Positions 1 through 6,413 of a DNA stretch of 10,319 nt are shown here, piece after piece; the stretch's first letter is position 1, and each line of letters starts with the position of its first letter. The notes beneath the pieces are model-generated. The model was not told where the DNA came from and made no database searches. It worked only from the letters and a program-made list of their open reading frames with translations. The DNA lies in contig CAAFRM010000244.1 in NCBI GenBank assembly GCA_900765465.1, forward strand, positions 1 through 10,319, given 5' to 3'. A program made the position numbers and the translations under genes. The stretch is from an uncultured Prevotella sp. Lineage in GTDB: Bacteria > Bacteroidota > Bacteroidia > Bacteroidales > Bacteroidaceae.

Positions 1-1034
1 GCATTGCGCTCGTGCTCCGAGATGTGGTCGATGAGGGCTCCCTCGAAGGTGCCGGCAAGAATCTCTTCCTCGTGGTCGAGGAATGCCTTCACGCATTCGT
101 TCTCCAGTTTGCCTATCACGCAGGCTCTCATGTAAACCACCTGCTCGTTTTCATCGGTCAGTTCCTCGTCGATGATGCGCTGGCGAATCTTGTTTCTCGT
201 GGTTTCATCGAAGAAACCGAGCAATAAATCGGCGGTTTCATCGAAGGAAAGAATCTTCAGCTTGTGCGAATCCTCGATGTCCATAATCTCATAACAGATG
301 TCATCGGCTGCCTCTACCATATACACCAGCGGGTGGCGGGCGTACCTCAGCGGTTCGCCTTCGGCAGACAGGCGGCGGATGCCCAATTCATCGGCAACCT
401 TCTGGTAAGTAGCCGCTTCCGACGTAAAAAAGCCGAATTTACCGTGGTCGCCAGCCAGGCTGCTGGCAAAAGGATATTTCACGATGGCGGCAAGCATCGG
501 ATAAGTCATCACAAATCCACCCTGGCGACGGCCCTTGAAGCGGTGTGTCAGGATTCTGAAGCCGTTGGCATTACCCTCGTAATGGGTGATATCATCCCAA
601 AACTGCGATGAAACCGCCGATTTTAGGCTCTGGCCTGCTCCTTCGCTGAAGAAAGTCTGGATGGCTTTCTCGCCGGAATGGCCGAAGGGAGGATTGCCCA
701 AGTCGTGTGCCAGGCAGGCTGCGCTCACGATGGTTCCTATCTCTTCGAAGAGGGTATCCTTCAGTTCCGGACGCTTCTGGATGATGCGGCGGGAGATGTC
801 GTTGCCCAGCGACATGCCCACGCTCGATACTTCCAGACTGTGGGTGAGGCGGTTGTGTACGAAGATGCTGCCCGGTAGCGGGAATACCTGCGTCTTGTTC
901 TGCAGTCGGCGGAACGCCGACGAGAAGATGAGGCGGTCGTAATCGCGCTTGAATTCAGAGCGATCGTCGTGGCGTTCGGCATGCTTATGCTCCTGTCCGA
1001 AGCGCTTGTTTGATATGAGTTGTTTCCATTCCAT
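1..1034 (-). CDS. dgt: dGTP triphosphohydrolase (dGTPase), C-terminus cut by window edge
   Basis: HD-superfamily enzyme that hydrolyses dGTP (and often other dNTPs) to the nucleoside and triphosphate, shaping the cytoplasmic dNTP pool. I translated the minus strand from an ATG at 1034; the frame stays open to base 1, giving 344 residues, so the C-terminal part lies outside the window. The metal-binding HD set is visible: H65 in NRLTHSLEV, H110-D111 in AHDLGNPPFGHSGE, and D244 in VEAADDI. The segment HYEGNANGFRILTH (about 151-164) is a family hallmark. N-terminal RLIFSSAFRRLQNKTQV (34-50) is also typical. The ATG at 1041 is out of frame and soon meets a stop, so 1034 is the start. It is divergent from dut, another dNTP-pool enzyme, and has its own promoter at 1085-1115. 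Family assignment is secure; substrate preference is inferred. Confidence 0.96.
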   Translation of the reverse strand, partial: MEWKQLISNKRFGQEHKHAERHDDRSEFKRDYDRLIFSSAFRRLQNKTQVFPLPGSIFVHNRLTHSLEVSSVGMSLGNDISRRIIQKRPELKDTLFEEIGTIVSAACLAHDLGNPPFGHSGEKAIQTFFSEGAGQSLKSAVSSQFWDDITHYEGNANGFRILTHRFKGRRQGGFVMTYPMLAAIVKYPFASSLAGDHGKFGFFTSEAATYQKVADELGIRRLSAEGEPLRYARHPLVYMVEAADDICYEIMDIEDSHKLKILSFDETADLLLGFFDETTRNKIRQRIIDEELTDENEQVVYMRACVIGKLENECVKAFLDHEEEILAGTFEGALIDHISEHERN

Positions 1035-1084
1035 AATCCATCTGCTATATAAGTGATTCTTACTATCCTTTCATTTCTGATGCG

Positions 1085-1115
1085 CAAAAATACATGAAAG
1101 TGCGCATAAATCAAA
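1085..1115 (-). promoter_or_regulatory. Bacteroidota-type promoter for dgt
   Basis: Read on the minus strand, TTTG (1115-1112) is followed after exactly 19 bases by TATTTTTG (1092-1085). This matches the TTTG-N19-TAnnTTTG consensus of the primary sigma factor in Bacteroides relatives. Transcription should start near 1080, leaving a leader of about 45 bases before the ATG at 1034. Two copies of the palindrome TGCGCA (1081-1086 and 1101-1106) lie in and beside it, one overlapping the -7 edge and one in the spacer. Confidence 0.75.
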
Positions 1116-1177
1116 ATAAAAAACAATAAATTATATCATTTTCACTTATAAAATGCGATTATTCGCCTAAAAAGCAG

Positions 1178-1185
1178 TATTTTTG
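1178..1185 (+). promoter_or_regulatory. -7 element of a probable dut promoter
   Basis: TATTTTTG matches TAnnTTTG and lies 17 bases before the dut ATG, so the leader would be only about 10 bases long. No TTTG sits at the expected distance upstream; around 1155-1166 there is instead a small inverted repeat, GCGA-ttat-TCGC. With only half the consensus visible, this is either a weaker promoter or one that needs a regulator. Confidence 0.5.
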
Positions 1186-1202
1186 CAGAAAATTCTAGAA
1201 TT

Positions 1203-1640
1203 ATGCTGAAAGTAAAGATTATCAATAAGGGGCATCAGCCTCTCCCTGCGTTTGCCACACCTCAGAGTGCGGGCATGGACTTGCGTGCTAACATCGACGA
1301 AGCCATCGTGCTCCATCCTATGGAGCGCCGACTGGTTCCTACGGGTCTTTTCATGGCTTTGCCTGTGGGTTACGAGGCGCAGATACGTCCGCGCAGCGGT
1401 CTTGCCCTGAAGCATGGCATCACCGTGCTCAACACGCCGGGCACCATCGATGCCGACTATCGCGGCGAAATCATGGTGCTGCTCATCAACTTCTCGCAAG
1501 AAGACTTTGTCATCAACGATGGGGAGCGCATCGCCCAGATGGTGCTTGCCAAGCACGAACAGTGCGGTTTCATCGAGGTAGAAGAGCTGGATGAGACCGA
1601 ACGTGGCGCCGGTGGATACGGACATACCGGAGTGAAATAA
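1203..1640 (+). CDS. dut: dUTP diphosphatase (dUTPase)
   Basis: Homotrimeric enzyme that converts dUTP to dUMP plus pyrophosphate, keeping uracil out of DNA and supplying dUMP for thymidylate synthesis. At 145 residues it has the normal length. All five family motifs are present in order: SAGMDLRA (22-29); RPRSGLALKHGI (62-73); GTIDADYRGE (80-89), with the presumed water-activating D83 and base-stacking Y86; GERIAQMV (107-114); and RGAGGYGHTG (134-143). In motif 5 a Tyr replaces the more usual Phe and a His the usual Ser, which is compatible with function. The ATG at 1203 gives a complete N-terminus; no Shine-Dalgarno sequence is evident, as is common in this phylum. It is the first gene of a rightward block, with 49 bases to the next gene. 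Confidence 0.97.
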   Translation: MLKVKIINKGHQPLPAFATPQSAGMDLRANIDEAIVLHPMERRLVPTGLFMALPVGYEAQIRPRSGLALKHGITVLNTPGTIDADYRGEIMVLLINFSQEDFVINDGERIAQMVLAKHEQCGFIEVEELDETERGAGGYGHTGVK

Positions 1641-1689
1641 CATCAGAACAGAACATTAAAAAATAGAGAAAGCGAAAGGGAAAGATATC

Positions 1690-3570
1690 GTGAAGAGAAT
1701 TTATGGAAATAAGGGCTTCTGGGTGGCTGTGGCGCTGGTAGGCGTGATGGCCTTGCCTTCGTTGGCCCGTAAGAAAAAGGTGCAGCCAGCGAAGCAGCAG
1801 ACTGTTTGGGTGGATTCGCTTTCACCCAACGACCGCAAGCGATTTGAATACTTCTTTACCGAGGCGGCACGACAGCATGCAGCGGGCAACCTGACTGCTG
1901 CCTTCGATCTCTTCGAGCATGCCCGGAAGATAGACCCTCGTGCGGCTGAGGTATATTTCTACCAGTCGCTCTATTATACCCAGTTGAAGAAGGATTCCCT
2001 GGCGCTGGAGTGCATGAACAAGGCCATCGCCCTGAATCCCGACAACCTGACCTATGTTGAGCGCCTTGCCCAATATTATATAGGTATGGGACAATACGAC
2101 AAGGCCATCGGTTCCTACGAGGCACTCTATGCCAAGAACCACAGCAACACCGATGCCCTCCGCATCCTGGCGCAGCTCTACCAGCAGCAGAAAAACTACC
2201 GCATGATGCTCAACACCGTGGGCAGACTGGAGACGGAGGAAGGCGAGAGCGAGCAGCTTACCCTGACCAAGATGCGCATCTACGAGATGATGAACGACCC
2301 GAAGGCGGCTTACAACGAACTGAAGACGCTGTCGGAGCAGCATCCCCTGGACATGGTGTATAAGACGATGCTCGGCAACTGGCTGATGCAGCACAACCGG
2401 CAGAAAGAGGCATTCAAGTATTTTACCGATGCCCTGAAGGAAGAGCCGGACAATGCCTACGCCCAGATGTCGCTCTACGACTACTATAATGCCACCAAGC
2501 AGGAGGATCAGGCGCACCAGATGCTCGACAAGATATTGATGAGCAAGAAGACGGATACCGACACCAAGATTATGATGTTCCGTTCCTATATCCAGACCAA
2601 CGAGAGTGAGGGAGGCGACTCTACCAAGGTGCTCGCCCTCTTCAACAAGGTGCTCAACCAGCCGGAACCATCATCAGAGGTAGCCGAGTTGAGGGCTGCC
2701 TATATGAGTTTGAAGCAGATGCCTGCCGATACGGTGAATGCGGCATTCCAGAAGGTGCTCGACATAGCACCGGACAACGTGAACGCCCGCCTGCAGCTTA
2801 TCCAGAGTCTCTGGAACCAGCGCAAGTATGGCGAAGTCATTACCCAGTCGCATGCAGCCCATCAGTATAATCCCGAGGAAATGGTTTTCTACTACTTCGG
2901 AGGAATGGCGTATTATCAGAAGAACGACGAAGACCATGCTCTCAACGAGTTCCGGCTGGGAGTGGCGCAGCTCAACGAACAGTCGAACAAGGATCTGGTT
3001 TCCGACCTCTATGCCGTGATGGGCGACATCCTGTATAAGAAAGGAAGAACAGAGGAGTCGATGGCTGCCTACGATTCCTGTCTGCAATGGAAGGACGACA
3101 ACGTGATGGCGCTGAACAACTACGCCTACTATCTGAGCGAGCAGGGCAAGGACCTGCACAAGGCAGAATCGATGAGCTACAAGACTATCAAGGCGGAGCC
3201 GAACAACGGCACATATCTTGACACCTATGCCTGGATTCTGTTTATGCAGGAACGCTATGCAGATGCCAAGACTTATATCGATGCAGCGCTGAAAAACCGC
3301 GATTCCACCGAGAATAACAGTACGGTTCTTGAACATGCCGGCGATATTTACGCCATGAACGGAATCACCGATGAAGCCGTGGATTTTTGGAAGAAAGCCC
3401 ATACCGACGATAACCCGTCGACTACGCTTAATTGGAAAATAAAGAACAAACAATATATCTCTGAAGAAGAATTCCAGAAAAGGATGAATCCGGCTGTAGC
3501 CGAGGTGAAGAAGCAGAAAAACACCGGCAAGGCTACGGGCAGAAAAACAAAAAGAGGTAGAAAGAAATAA
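1690..3570 (+). CDS. Exported tetratricopeptide-repeat protein
   Basis: A 626-residue TPR protein, probably a periplasmic or membrane-associated scaffold; its partners are unknown. The N-terminus is a signal peptide: basic MKRIYGNK, hydrophobic core about 9-22, likely cleavage after SLA (24-26). There is no Cys, so it is not a lipoprotein. Helical TPR units fill most of the mature part: clear ones at about 50-83, 85-117, 119-151, 226-258, 436-468 and 508-541, marked by A/G-Y-AL-P patterns such as ALNPDN and KAEPNN. The last 20 residues are strongly basic (KKQKNTGKATGRKTKRGRKK). I take the GTG at 1690 as the start: a stop lies in frame at 1657 with no ATG after it, and the first internal ATG (residue 20) would destroy the signal peptide. 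It sits between dut and a DUF4292 lipoprotein gene (17-base gap), so it is probably co-transcribed. Confidence 0.88.
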   Translation: MKRIYGNKGFWVAVALVGVMALPSLARKKKVQPAKQQTVWVDSLSPNDRKRFEYFFTEAARQHAAGNLTAAFDLFEHARKIDPRAAEVYFYQSLYYTQLKKDSLALECMNKAIALNPDNLTYVERLAQYYIGMGQYDKAIGSYEALYAKNHSNTDALRILAQLYQQQKNYRMMLNTVGRLETEEGESEQLTLTKMRIYEMMNDPKAAYNELKTLSEQHPLDMVYKTMLGNWLMQHNRQKEAFKYFTDALKEEPDNAYAQMSLYDYYNATKQEDQAHQMLDKILMSKKTDTDTKIMMFRSYIQTNESEGGDSTKVLALFNKVLNQPEPSSEVAELRAAYMSLKQMPADTVNAAFQKVLDIAPDNVNARLQLIQSLWNQRKYGEVITQSHAAHQYNPEEMVFYYFGGMAYYQKNDEDHALNEFRLGVAQLNEQSNKDLVSDLYAVMGDILYKKGRTEESMAAYDSCLQWKDDNVMALNNYAYYLSEQGKDLHKAESMSYKTIKAEPNNGTYLDTYAWILFMQERYADAKTYIDAALKNRDSTENNSTVLEHAGDIYAMNGITDEAVDFWKKAHTDDNPSTTLNWKIKNKQYISEEEFQKRMNPAVAEVKKQKNTGKATGRKTKRGRKK

Positions 3571-3587
3571 GAAAGGATAAGAAGAAA

Positions 3588-4502
3588 ATGAAAGTGATAA
3601 ACAATTTGAAGATGGCAGTGGCTGCCGTGGCTCTTCTGCTGATGGCTTCTTGCGGCTCTACCAAGAAGATGGAAGGAACGGGCAAGGTGAATGCCCAGAA
3701 CAGGAAGACCGAGACCAAGGCTGCGGATGCTGCAGAGGTGGCTTCGATGAAGAACCTGGCTTTTGTGCAGAAGGTTGCCGACAACCAGGTGTATGCCAAG
3801 AACATCGTGGGCAATATGACGTTTAATCTGCAGGCGGCAGGCAAGGACATCACCGTGCCGGGCAAGCTGAGCATGCGCAAGGACGAGGTAATCCGCATCC
3901 AGCTCTTTATCCCAATACTGGGTTCCGAGGTGGGCAGACTGGAATTCACCCCAAACTATGTGCTCATCGTAGACCGCATGCACAAGGAATACATCAAGGC
4001 AGACTATACGCAGGTGGATTTCCTCAAGAAGCAGGGCATCAACTTCTATTCGCTCCAGGCACTCTTCTGGAACCAGTTGCTCGTGCCAGGTGTGAAGAAG
4101 GTATCAGATTCCGACCTGAAGAAATTCTCGGCAAATCTCGATGAAACCGGCGAAAATGTGCCTGTTTCCATCAGATATGGCAACATGAACTACCAGTGGA
4201 AGGCGAATAGAAACAGCGGAAGAATCGCAGAAGCCAACGTTACCTACAAGGATAAAGGCAACGGCGATTCGCGACTCAACCTGAAGTATAGCGACTTCAA
4301 GAGTGTGGGCGTGAAGATGTTTCCTGCCACCCAGCGCATGACGCTTACCACCATCCTGAACAACAAGCCTCAGGAGGCAAAGCTCAACATCGAGATGAAG
4401 AGCGTGAAGACCGACGACAAGTGGGATGCGCAGACCGAGGTATCGGGTAAGTACAAGCAGGTATCACCTAAAGATGTACTTGGCAAACTCATGAGCATGT
4501 AA
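3588..4502 (+). CDS. DUF4292-family lipoprotein
   Basis: A 304-residue lipoprotein with signal peptide and lipobox LMASC, the lipidated Cys being residue 22. After a Lys/Ala-rich linker (about 25-55) the rest reads as a beta-rich fold (for example IRIQLFIPILGSEVGRLEF and SVSIRYGNMNYQW-like strands). This resembles the DUF4292 family of Bacteroidota, which I associate with LolA/LolB-like lipid-binding folds; that structural link is from memory. The role is unknown; an envelope or lipoprotein-handling task is an inference. The ATG at 3588 is preceded by AAGGA about 10 bases upstream and lies 17 bases after the TPR gene stop. The EnvC-like gene follows after 45 bases, and the three envelope genes look like one transcription unit. 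Confidence 0.8.
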   Translation: MKVINNLKMAVAAVALLLMASCGSTKKMEGTGKVNAQNRKTETKAADAAEVASMKNLAFVQKVADNQVYAKNIVGNMTFNLQAAGKDITVPGKLSMRKDEVIRIQLFIPILGSEVGRLEFTPNYVLIVDRMHKEYIKADYTQVDFLKKQGINFYSLQALFWNQLLVPGVKKVSDSDLKKFSANLDETGENVPVSIRYGNMNYQWKANRNSGRIAEANVTYKDKGNGDSRLNLKYSDFKSVGVKMFPATQRMTLTTILNNKPQEAKLNIEMKSVKTDDKWDAQTEVSGKYKQVSPKDVLGKLMSM

Positions 4503-4547
4503 TCGCATGATTGCTGGAAATAAACATAGAAATCATTCCTATTCATC

Positions 4548-6332
4548 ATGAAGCGAATCATATTATTCATATTGGCAATGACGTTCTCGCTGGCGCCTTT
4601 TGCACAGCATCATGTGCAGAAGAAACCTGCGAAGAAGACTGCCGTTGCCTCAAACAAACAGCACAACAGAAAAAAGCCGGCTGCCAAGGCACCTGCCCGA
4701 AGGGGCAAGCAGCATGTGCAGGTTTCTACCAAGGCTCCAACGAAGGCAGAACGCAGAGCTGCCACCTACAGCAATGCCAACATCAGGGGATTGCAGGGAC
4801 AGCGTGCCAGTATCCAGAAGCGAATCAGGGAACAGGAGCAGGCGTTGCGCAAGAATCAGGCCGACGTGAAGAAACGACTGGAAGACCTGATGGCTCTGAA
4901 CGGCGAAATAGACCAGAGCCAGAAGAAGATTGATGGAATCCAGAAAGATATCCACCATATCGACGGAAACATAGGTATTCTGCAGGCACAGTTGAAGACT
5001 CTTCAGCAGCAGTTGCAGGACAGAAAGAACAAGTATATCCGCTCTATGCGCTATATGAGCAGGCACCATACGGTGCAGGATAAGCTGATGTTTATCTTCA
5101 GTGCCAAGAACCTGACTCAGATGTATCGCCGCCTTTCGTTCATCCGCCAGTATTCTTCCTATCAAAAGGTGCAGGGACAGGCCATCCAGGCAAAGCAGAA
5201 GCAGGTGAACGAGAAGCATCGCCAGTTGAAGAACGTAAAGGGTCATAAGAACACCTTATTATATAAGGGCAAGCAGGAGAAGACGGCTTTGGAAGGCAAG
5301 CAGACGCAGCAGAAGGAGATGGTGCAGGGACTGCAGAAGCAGCAGAAGACCATTCAGGCTGTCATCGCCGACCAGCGTCAGAAGGATGCGGCCATCAATG
5401 CACAGATTGACCGTCTGATTCAGCAGGAAGTGGCAAAGGCTCGTGCCCGTGCTGCTGCCGAAGCTAAGCGCAAGGCTGCTGCTGCCGCTGCAGCCAAGAA
5501 GCGTGCAGAGGAATTGGCCCGCAAGAAGGCTGCTGCCGAGGCTGCCGCAAGAGAGAATGCCCGCAGAATAGCTGAGGCGAAAGCCCGTGAGGCTGCTGCC
5601 GAGGCGGCAAGAAGAAAGGCTGCCGAGGAAGCTCGTGCTGCTGCCGAGGCTGCAAGAAAGGCACAGGAAGAAGCTGCTGCCCAGGCGGAGGCGAAGGCGA
5701 AGGCCAAGGCGCAGGCTAAGGCTCGTGCTGCTGCCGAGGCGGCACAGCGTGCTGCCGCAGAACAGGCGGCTCGTGAAGCTGCTGCCGAGCAGGCGGCTAA
5801 GAAGGCGGAAGCTGACCGCAGGGCTGCCGAGCTGAAGGCGAAGGCGGATGAGGAGCGTCAGGCTCGTGAGATTGCTGTTGCCAAGAAGGAGGCGCAGGAG
5901 GCGGCAACCCTGAGTTCGGTAGACCGTATGCTGAATGGTGGTTTCGAGGCAAACCGTGGTCGTCTGCCGATGCCTATCAGTGGAGGTTATCGCATCGTGA
6001 GCCATTTCGGTCAGTATAACGTGCAGGGCTTGACGGGTGTTAGGCTTGATAACAAGGGTATCAACATTCAGGGCAAGCCGGGTTGTGTGGCTCGTAGCAT
6101 CTACGATGGTGAGGTGAGTGCCGTATTCGGCTATGGTGGCATGTGGAACGTATTGGTTCGTCATGGTGCCTATATCTCAGTATATTGCAACCTGAAATCG
6201 GTAAGCGTTCATAAGGGACAGAAGGTAAGTACCCGCCAGGCATTGGGTGCCGTGGGTTCTGATAACATTCTCCAGTTCCAGCTTCGCAAGGAGACTGCCA
6301 AGCTCAACCCAGAGGCTTGGTTGGGAAGATAA
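4548..6332 (+). CDS. EnvC-like coiled-coil protein with degenerate LytM (M23) domain
   Basis: A 594-residue exported protein, probably a murein hydrolase activator of the EnvC/NlpD kind that switches on cell-wall amidases in the periplasm during division. Signal peptide 1-19 (ends in PFA, then QHH); basic linker 22-68; coiled coil about 76-290, with the EnvC-type N-terminal pattern of Gln/Lys heptads; Ala/Lys/Glu-rich helix about 293-452; LytM domain about 473-594. Active M23 peptidases need a H-x3-D pair and two further His motifs. Here the matching places read NKGINI (502-507, His and Asp both Asn), YCNL (546-549, Asn for His) and ILQFQL (574-579, Ile and Gln for the HxH pair). Zinc binding is therefore lost, as in E. 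coli EnvC. The ATG at 4548 is well placed for the signal peptide; there is no clear ribosome site. It is last in the dut block and is followed by a hairpin. Confidence 0.87.
   Translation: MKRIILFILAMTFSLAPFAQHHVQKKPAKKTAVASNKQHNRKKPAAKAPARRGKQHVQVSTKAPTKAERRAATYSNANIRGLQGQRASIQKRIREQEQALRKNQADVKKRLEDLMALNGEIDQSQKKIDGIQKDIHHIDGNIGILQAQLKTLQQQLQDRKNKYIRSMRYMSRHHTVQDKLMFIFSAKNLTQMYRRLSFIRQYSSYQKVQGQAIQAKQKQVNEKHRQLKNVKGHKNTLLYKGKQEKTALEGKQTQQKEMVQGLQKQQKTIQAVIADQRQKDAAINAQIDRLIQQEVAKARARAAAEAKRKAAAAAAAKKRAEELARKKAAAEAAARENARRIAEAKAREAAAEAARRKAAEEARAAAEAARKAQEEAAAQAEAKAKAKAQAKARAAAEAAQRAAAEQAAREAAAEQAAKKAEADRRAAELKAKADEERQAREIAVAKKEAQEAATLSSVDRMLNGGFEANRGRLPMPISGGYRIVSHFGQYNVQGLTGVRLDNKGINIQGKPGCVARSIYDGEVSAVFGYGGMWNVLVRHGAYISVYCNLKSVSVHKGQKVSTRQALGAVGSDNILQFQLRKETAKLNPEAWLGR
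5424..5903 (+). repeat. Low-complexity Ala/Lys/Glu-rich coding repeat
   Basis: This segment of the EnvC-like gene codes for about 160 residues made almost only of Ala, Lys, Arg, Glu and Gln. At DNA level the unit GCTGCTGCCGAGGC and close variants recur (near 5451, 5530, 5592, 5638, 5728). The protein should form one long, rigid charged helix, similar in composition to TolA domain II. Near-identical units make it prone to length change by slippage or recombination. Confidence 0.8.
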
Positions 6333-6353
6333 AAAATAAAAGAAAATATTCAG

Positions 6354-6400
6354 GACCCTCTAATTAAACATATTCGTTTAGTTAGAGGGTCTTGTTGCTT
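6354..6400 (+). terminator. Hairpin terminator after the EnvC-like gene
   Basis: Arms 6354-6369 (GACCCTCTAATTAAAC) and 6376-6391 (GTTTAGTTAGAGGGTC) pair over 16 bp with a single G-U wobble and a 6-base loop. The downstream run TTGTTGCTT is T-rich but broken. It lies 21 bases after the stop at 6332 and ends about 22 bases before the next ATG. It probably ends the dut-to-EnvC transcript. Because I see no promoter between it and the next gene, it could also work as an attenuator or partial terminator. Confidence 0.75.
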
Positions 6401-6413
6401 AAAAACTAATAAT

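Noticed and set aside
761..1126. Minus-strand frame overlapping the start of dgt
   Set aside because: It is a different frame from the one carrying the HD motifs; low-complexity Ser/Arg/Ala translation, and the real dGTPase frame covers the region.
2674..3453. Minus-strand open frame of 259 codons opposite the TPR gene, and similar ones at 1822-2517 and 3348-3983
   Set aside because: They mirror convincing plus-strand genes with signal peptides and domain motifs; their translations are Val/Leu/His-rich without a recognisable family.
5259..6164. Long minus-strand open frame opposite the EnvC-like gene
   Set aside because: Leu/Ser-rich mirror of an Ala/Glu/Lys repeat; stops are absent because of the biased codons. 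No family features.
4548..6332. Calling the protein an active M23 endopeptidase
   Set aside because: All expected zinc ligands are substituted, so an activator role is the better reading.
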